Shown here: one piece after another, positions 62,655-64,000 of the stretch | How the letters are laid out: every line of letters starts with the position of its first letter | How positions within the stretch are numbered: the stretch's first letter is position 1 | Source: Enterococcus mediterraneensis | Lineage (GTDB): Bacteria; Bacillota; Bacilli; Lactobacillales; Enterococcaceae | Assembly (NCBI RefSeq): GCF_900604485.1 | Contig: NZ_UWOP01000001.1 | Span: 1,349,501 to 1,413,500, forward strand | Direction of reading: 5' to 3' | DNA length: 64,000 nt | Notes under the pieces: model-generated | Database searches by the model: none | The model's input: the letters and a program-made list of their open reading frames with translations, nothing else | Told to the model about the DNA's origin: nothing | Translations under genes and position numbers: made by a program

Positions 62655-64000
62655 ATGAAAAAAATCGCAAACTTATTGATAGTTTCTTTGTTGTTGGTGA
62701 GCGCAATCTTTACGAATGGTATCGTAGTTGCAGCTGATGAATCAGTTACGAATCTTCCTGATCCTGGAAGTATCCATACTGATTTGAATGGAGATTATGG
62801 TGTCTTGGGAATCGCCTCACAGTTCCATATCTTTGCTAGAGGAACTACGACATTGAACGCCCATACCAATGGAAACTTGGCAGTAGCTATGTTGGAAGGA
62901 AATGTAAACTTTGGAACAAGTATCCATGAAGGTTCTGTCAATCGAGAGATCGATTATATCCAAAATGTAACGAATCTTCAAAGCTCGTCAGAAGTTCCAA
63001 CCACAGAAAAAAGAAGAGAAAAATTTGTCTTAGGCAAAGATATCGCGGTCACTTCCGTCGATCATGGAAATCGCTATGCAATTAATGGAACGAAGATGGA
63101 CCACATCGCTCCTGAAGATTTTTATCAAGACAGGGAGGGAGTGTATATTGATTTTCAAAAGGAATTTGCTCAATTAACAAAAGCTTCCGCAACTTTGATG
63201 AATATGCCGGCGACACTCACGGTTCACAATGATTTTGCAGACACCAATAATCGCGTGATCGATTTAAGCGGTATAAATGCAGATACGATCTATGTCAATA
63301 TCGATGGAGATGTTTTAACTAGCGATACAGAATTATATATTAGAAATCCTAATGAAAAGATCGTAGTCATGAATGTGGTGAATACTGGCTCTAATTTAAC
63401 CATAAATTCCGAAATCAATTACAATGATCGTGCAAGTCAAGAAACAGAAGATTTTTCTGATGCAAATATATCGTGGAATTTCGGGAATGCTATTCAGACC
63501 ATCACGACCGATAAACGATTTTTAGGAACAGTTTTGGCACCTAACGCGACGATTACGGTTGGAGGGAATCTGGATGGTTCGATCATTGCGAATAATGTTG
63601 TGATCAATGCGGAAACCCACCGTTGGGATCCTAACGAGATTTATCCAAATACGGATGCTGTTGTTACAGGTTCGGTTCACTTGAAAAAAATCGATGCGGC
63701 AGATAACACGAAAACATTGAGCGGAGCAGTATTTGATCTGTATTCCAGTGATGGTACCCAGATCGCGACCGATTTGCAGACCGGAGAAGACGGTACGTTA
63801 AGCTATGACAACTTGCCGACAGGAGATTATTATTTTGTTGAAACAAAAGCACCAGAAGGATATCAGTTAGACGAAAGCCATCACGATTTTACTATCACTG
63901 CCGGAGAGACCAGTGAAGCGGCAGAGGTGACAGTGACTAATAAAGTCCAGCCAGTAGAAACAGGTTCCGTTAAATTGACGAAGATTGATGCCGCAGATAA
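62655..64000 (+). CDS. Large surface adhesin, choice-of-anchor A domain plus Cna-B/SpaA repeats (partial)
   Basis: The frame is open from ATG 62655 (GGGAGCAG upstream) to the window edge, at least 448 residues. A signal peptide (about 1-27, VVAADE) is followed by a beta-helix-like domain (about 35-330; GDYGVLGIASQFHIFARGTT, AHTNGNLAVAMLEGN, GTVLAPNATITVGGNLDGSI) characteristic of choice-of-anchor A (collagen-binding-like) surface proteins. Then a Cna-B/SpaA repeat begins (about 337-430; GSVHLKKIDAADNTKTLSGA, E-box YYFVETKAPEGY), and a second almost identical repeat starts (GSVKLTKIDAAD) at the edge. An LPXTG end is expected beyond. Confidence 0.88.
   Translation, partial: MKKIANLLIVSLLLVSAIFTNGIVVAADESVTNLPDPGSIHTDLNGDYGVLGIASQFHIFARGTTTLNAHTNGNLAVAMLEGNVNFGTSIHEGSVNREIDYIQNVTNLQSSSEVPTTEKRREKFVLGKDIAVTSVDHGNRYAINGTKMDHIAPEDFYQDREGVYIDFQKEFAQLTKASATLMNMPATLTVHNDFADTNNRVIDLSGINADTIYVNIDGDVLTSDTELYIRNPNEKIVVMNVVNTGSNLTINSEINYNDRASQETEDFSDANISWNFGNAIQTITTDKRFLGTVLAPNATITVGGNLDGSIIANNVVINAETHRWDPNEIYPNTDAVVTGSVHLKKIDAADNTKTLSGAVFDLYSSDGTQIATDLQTGEDGTLSYDNLPTGDYYFVETKAPEGYQLDESHHDFTITAGETSEAAEVTVTNKVQPVETGSVKLTKIDAAD

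Overview
The window reads as a low-GC Firmicute chromosome, most likely Enterococcus. The evidence is an ethanolamine-utilisation (eut) island controlled by an EutVW two-component antitermination system, an Ebp-like sortase-assembled pilus operon next to a Mga/EbpR-type regulator, two SagA-like secreted peptidoglycan hydrolases behind mreCD, strong GGAGG ribosome sites, and several mannose-family PTS operons. I cannot name the species from sequence alone. No rRNA, tRNA, CRISPR array, intact transposase or prophage was seen.

Layout. 1-2957: end of a carbohydrate gene, an AraC regulator and a GPH-family sugar symporter. 2994-18992: a complete eut locus (eutP, PduO-type adenosyltransferase, eutG, eutS, eutV, eutW, eutA, eutB, eutC, eutL, a BMC protein with an extra C-terminal domain, eutE, eutM, an EutT-like gene, pduL-type phosphotransacylase, an unknown Eut-associated gene, eutN, eutH, eutQ). 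Four terminators (before eutP, eutG, eutS, eutA) each overlap a pair of short hairpins with A1/G4 hexaloops, the ANTAR target. A cobalamin riboswitch before eutG is followed by an EutX-like RNA with three such hairpins. 19040-20317: a second cobalamin riboswitch drives a DUF4430 lipoprotein and an ECF S component, presumably B12 uptake for the B12-dependent ammonia-lyase.

20318-28320: a SIS-gene remnant, a LexA-box-controlled Y-family polymerase with YolD, a possible antisense small-RNA locus, a mannose-family PTS operon carrying a SIS protein and a PatB/MalY-type C-S lyase, and a gene broken by one in-frame stop. 28366-40194: Mga/EbpR-like regulator, a 1.1 kb AT-rich gap, then tip adhesin, two further LPXTG pilins and two class C sortases with unusual cytoplasmic tails. 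40579-47631: core genes rsgA, rpe, thiN, mreC, mreD, then two paralogous secreted hydrolases that share N-terminal coiled coils but end in NlpC/P60 or CHAP domains. 47874-49827: YeiH-type transporter and divergent LysR regulator.

49869-59965: deoC divergent from a second mannose-family PTS operon (IIC gene broken by an internal deletion) with a manA-type isomerase and GntR regulator; then a GntR gene divergent from a third PTS operon with a FrlB/GfrF-like deglycase, with a 62-bp perfect palindrome between them. The window ends with a luciferase-like oxidoreductase, a Cof-type HAD phosphatase and the start of a large Cna-B/SpaA-repeat surface adhesin.

How it works together: ethanolamine is imported by EutH, cleaved by EutBC to acetaldehyde inside a microcompartment (EutS, L, M, N and the BMC fusion), and converted by EutE, EutG and the PduL-type enzyme. 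Expression should need both ethanolamine (EutW to EutV) and adenosylcobalamin (riboswitch relieving the EutX decoy). The three PTS operons point to a gut lifestyle using amino sugars or glycated amino acids.
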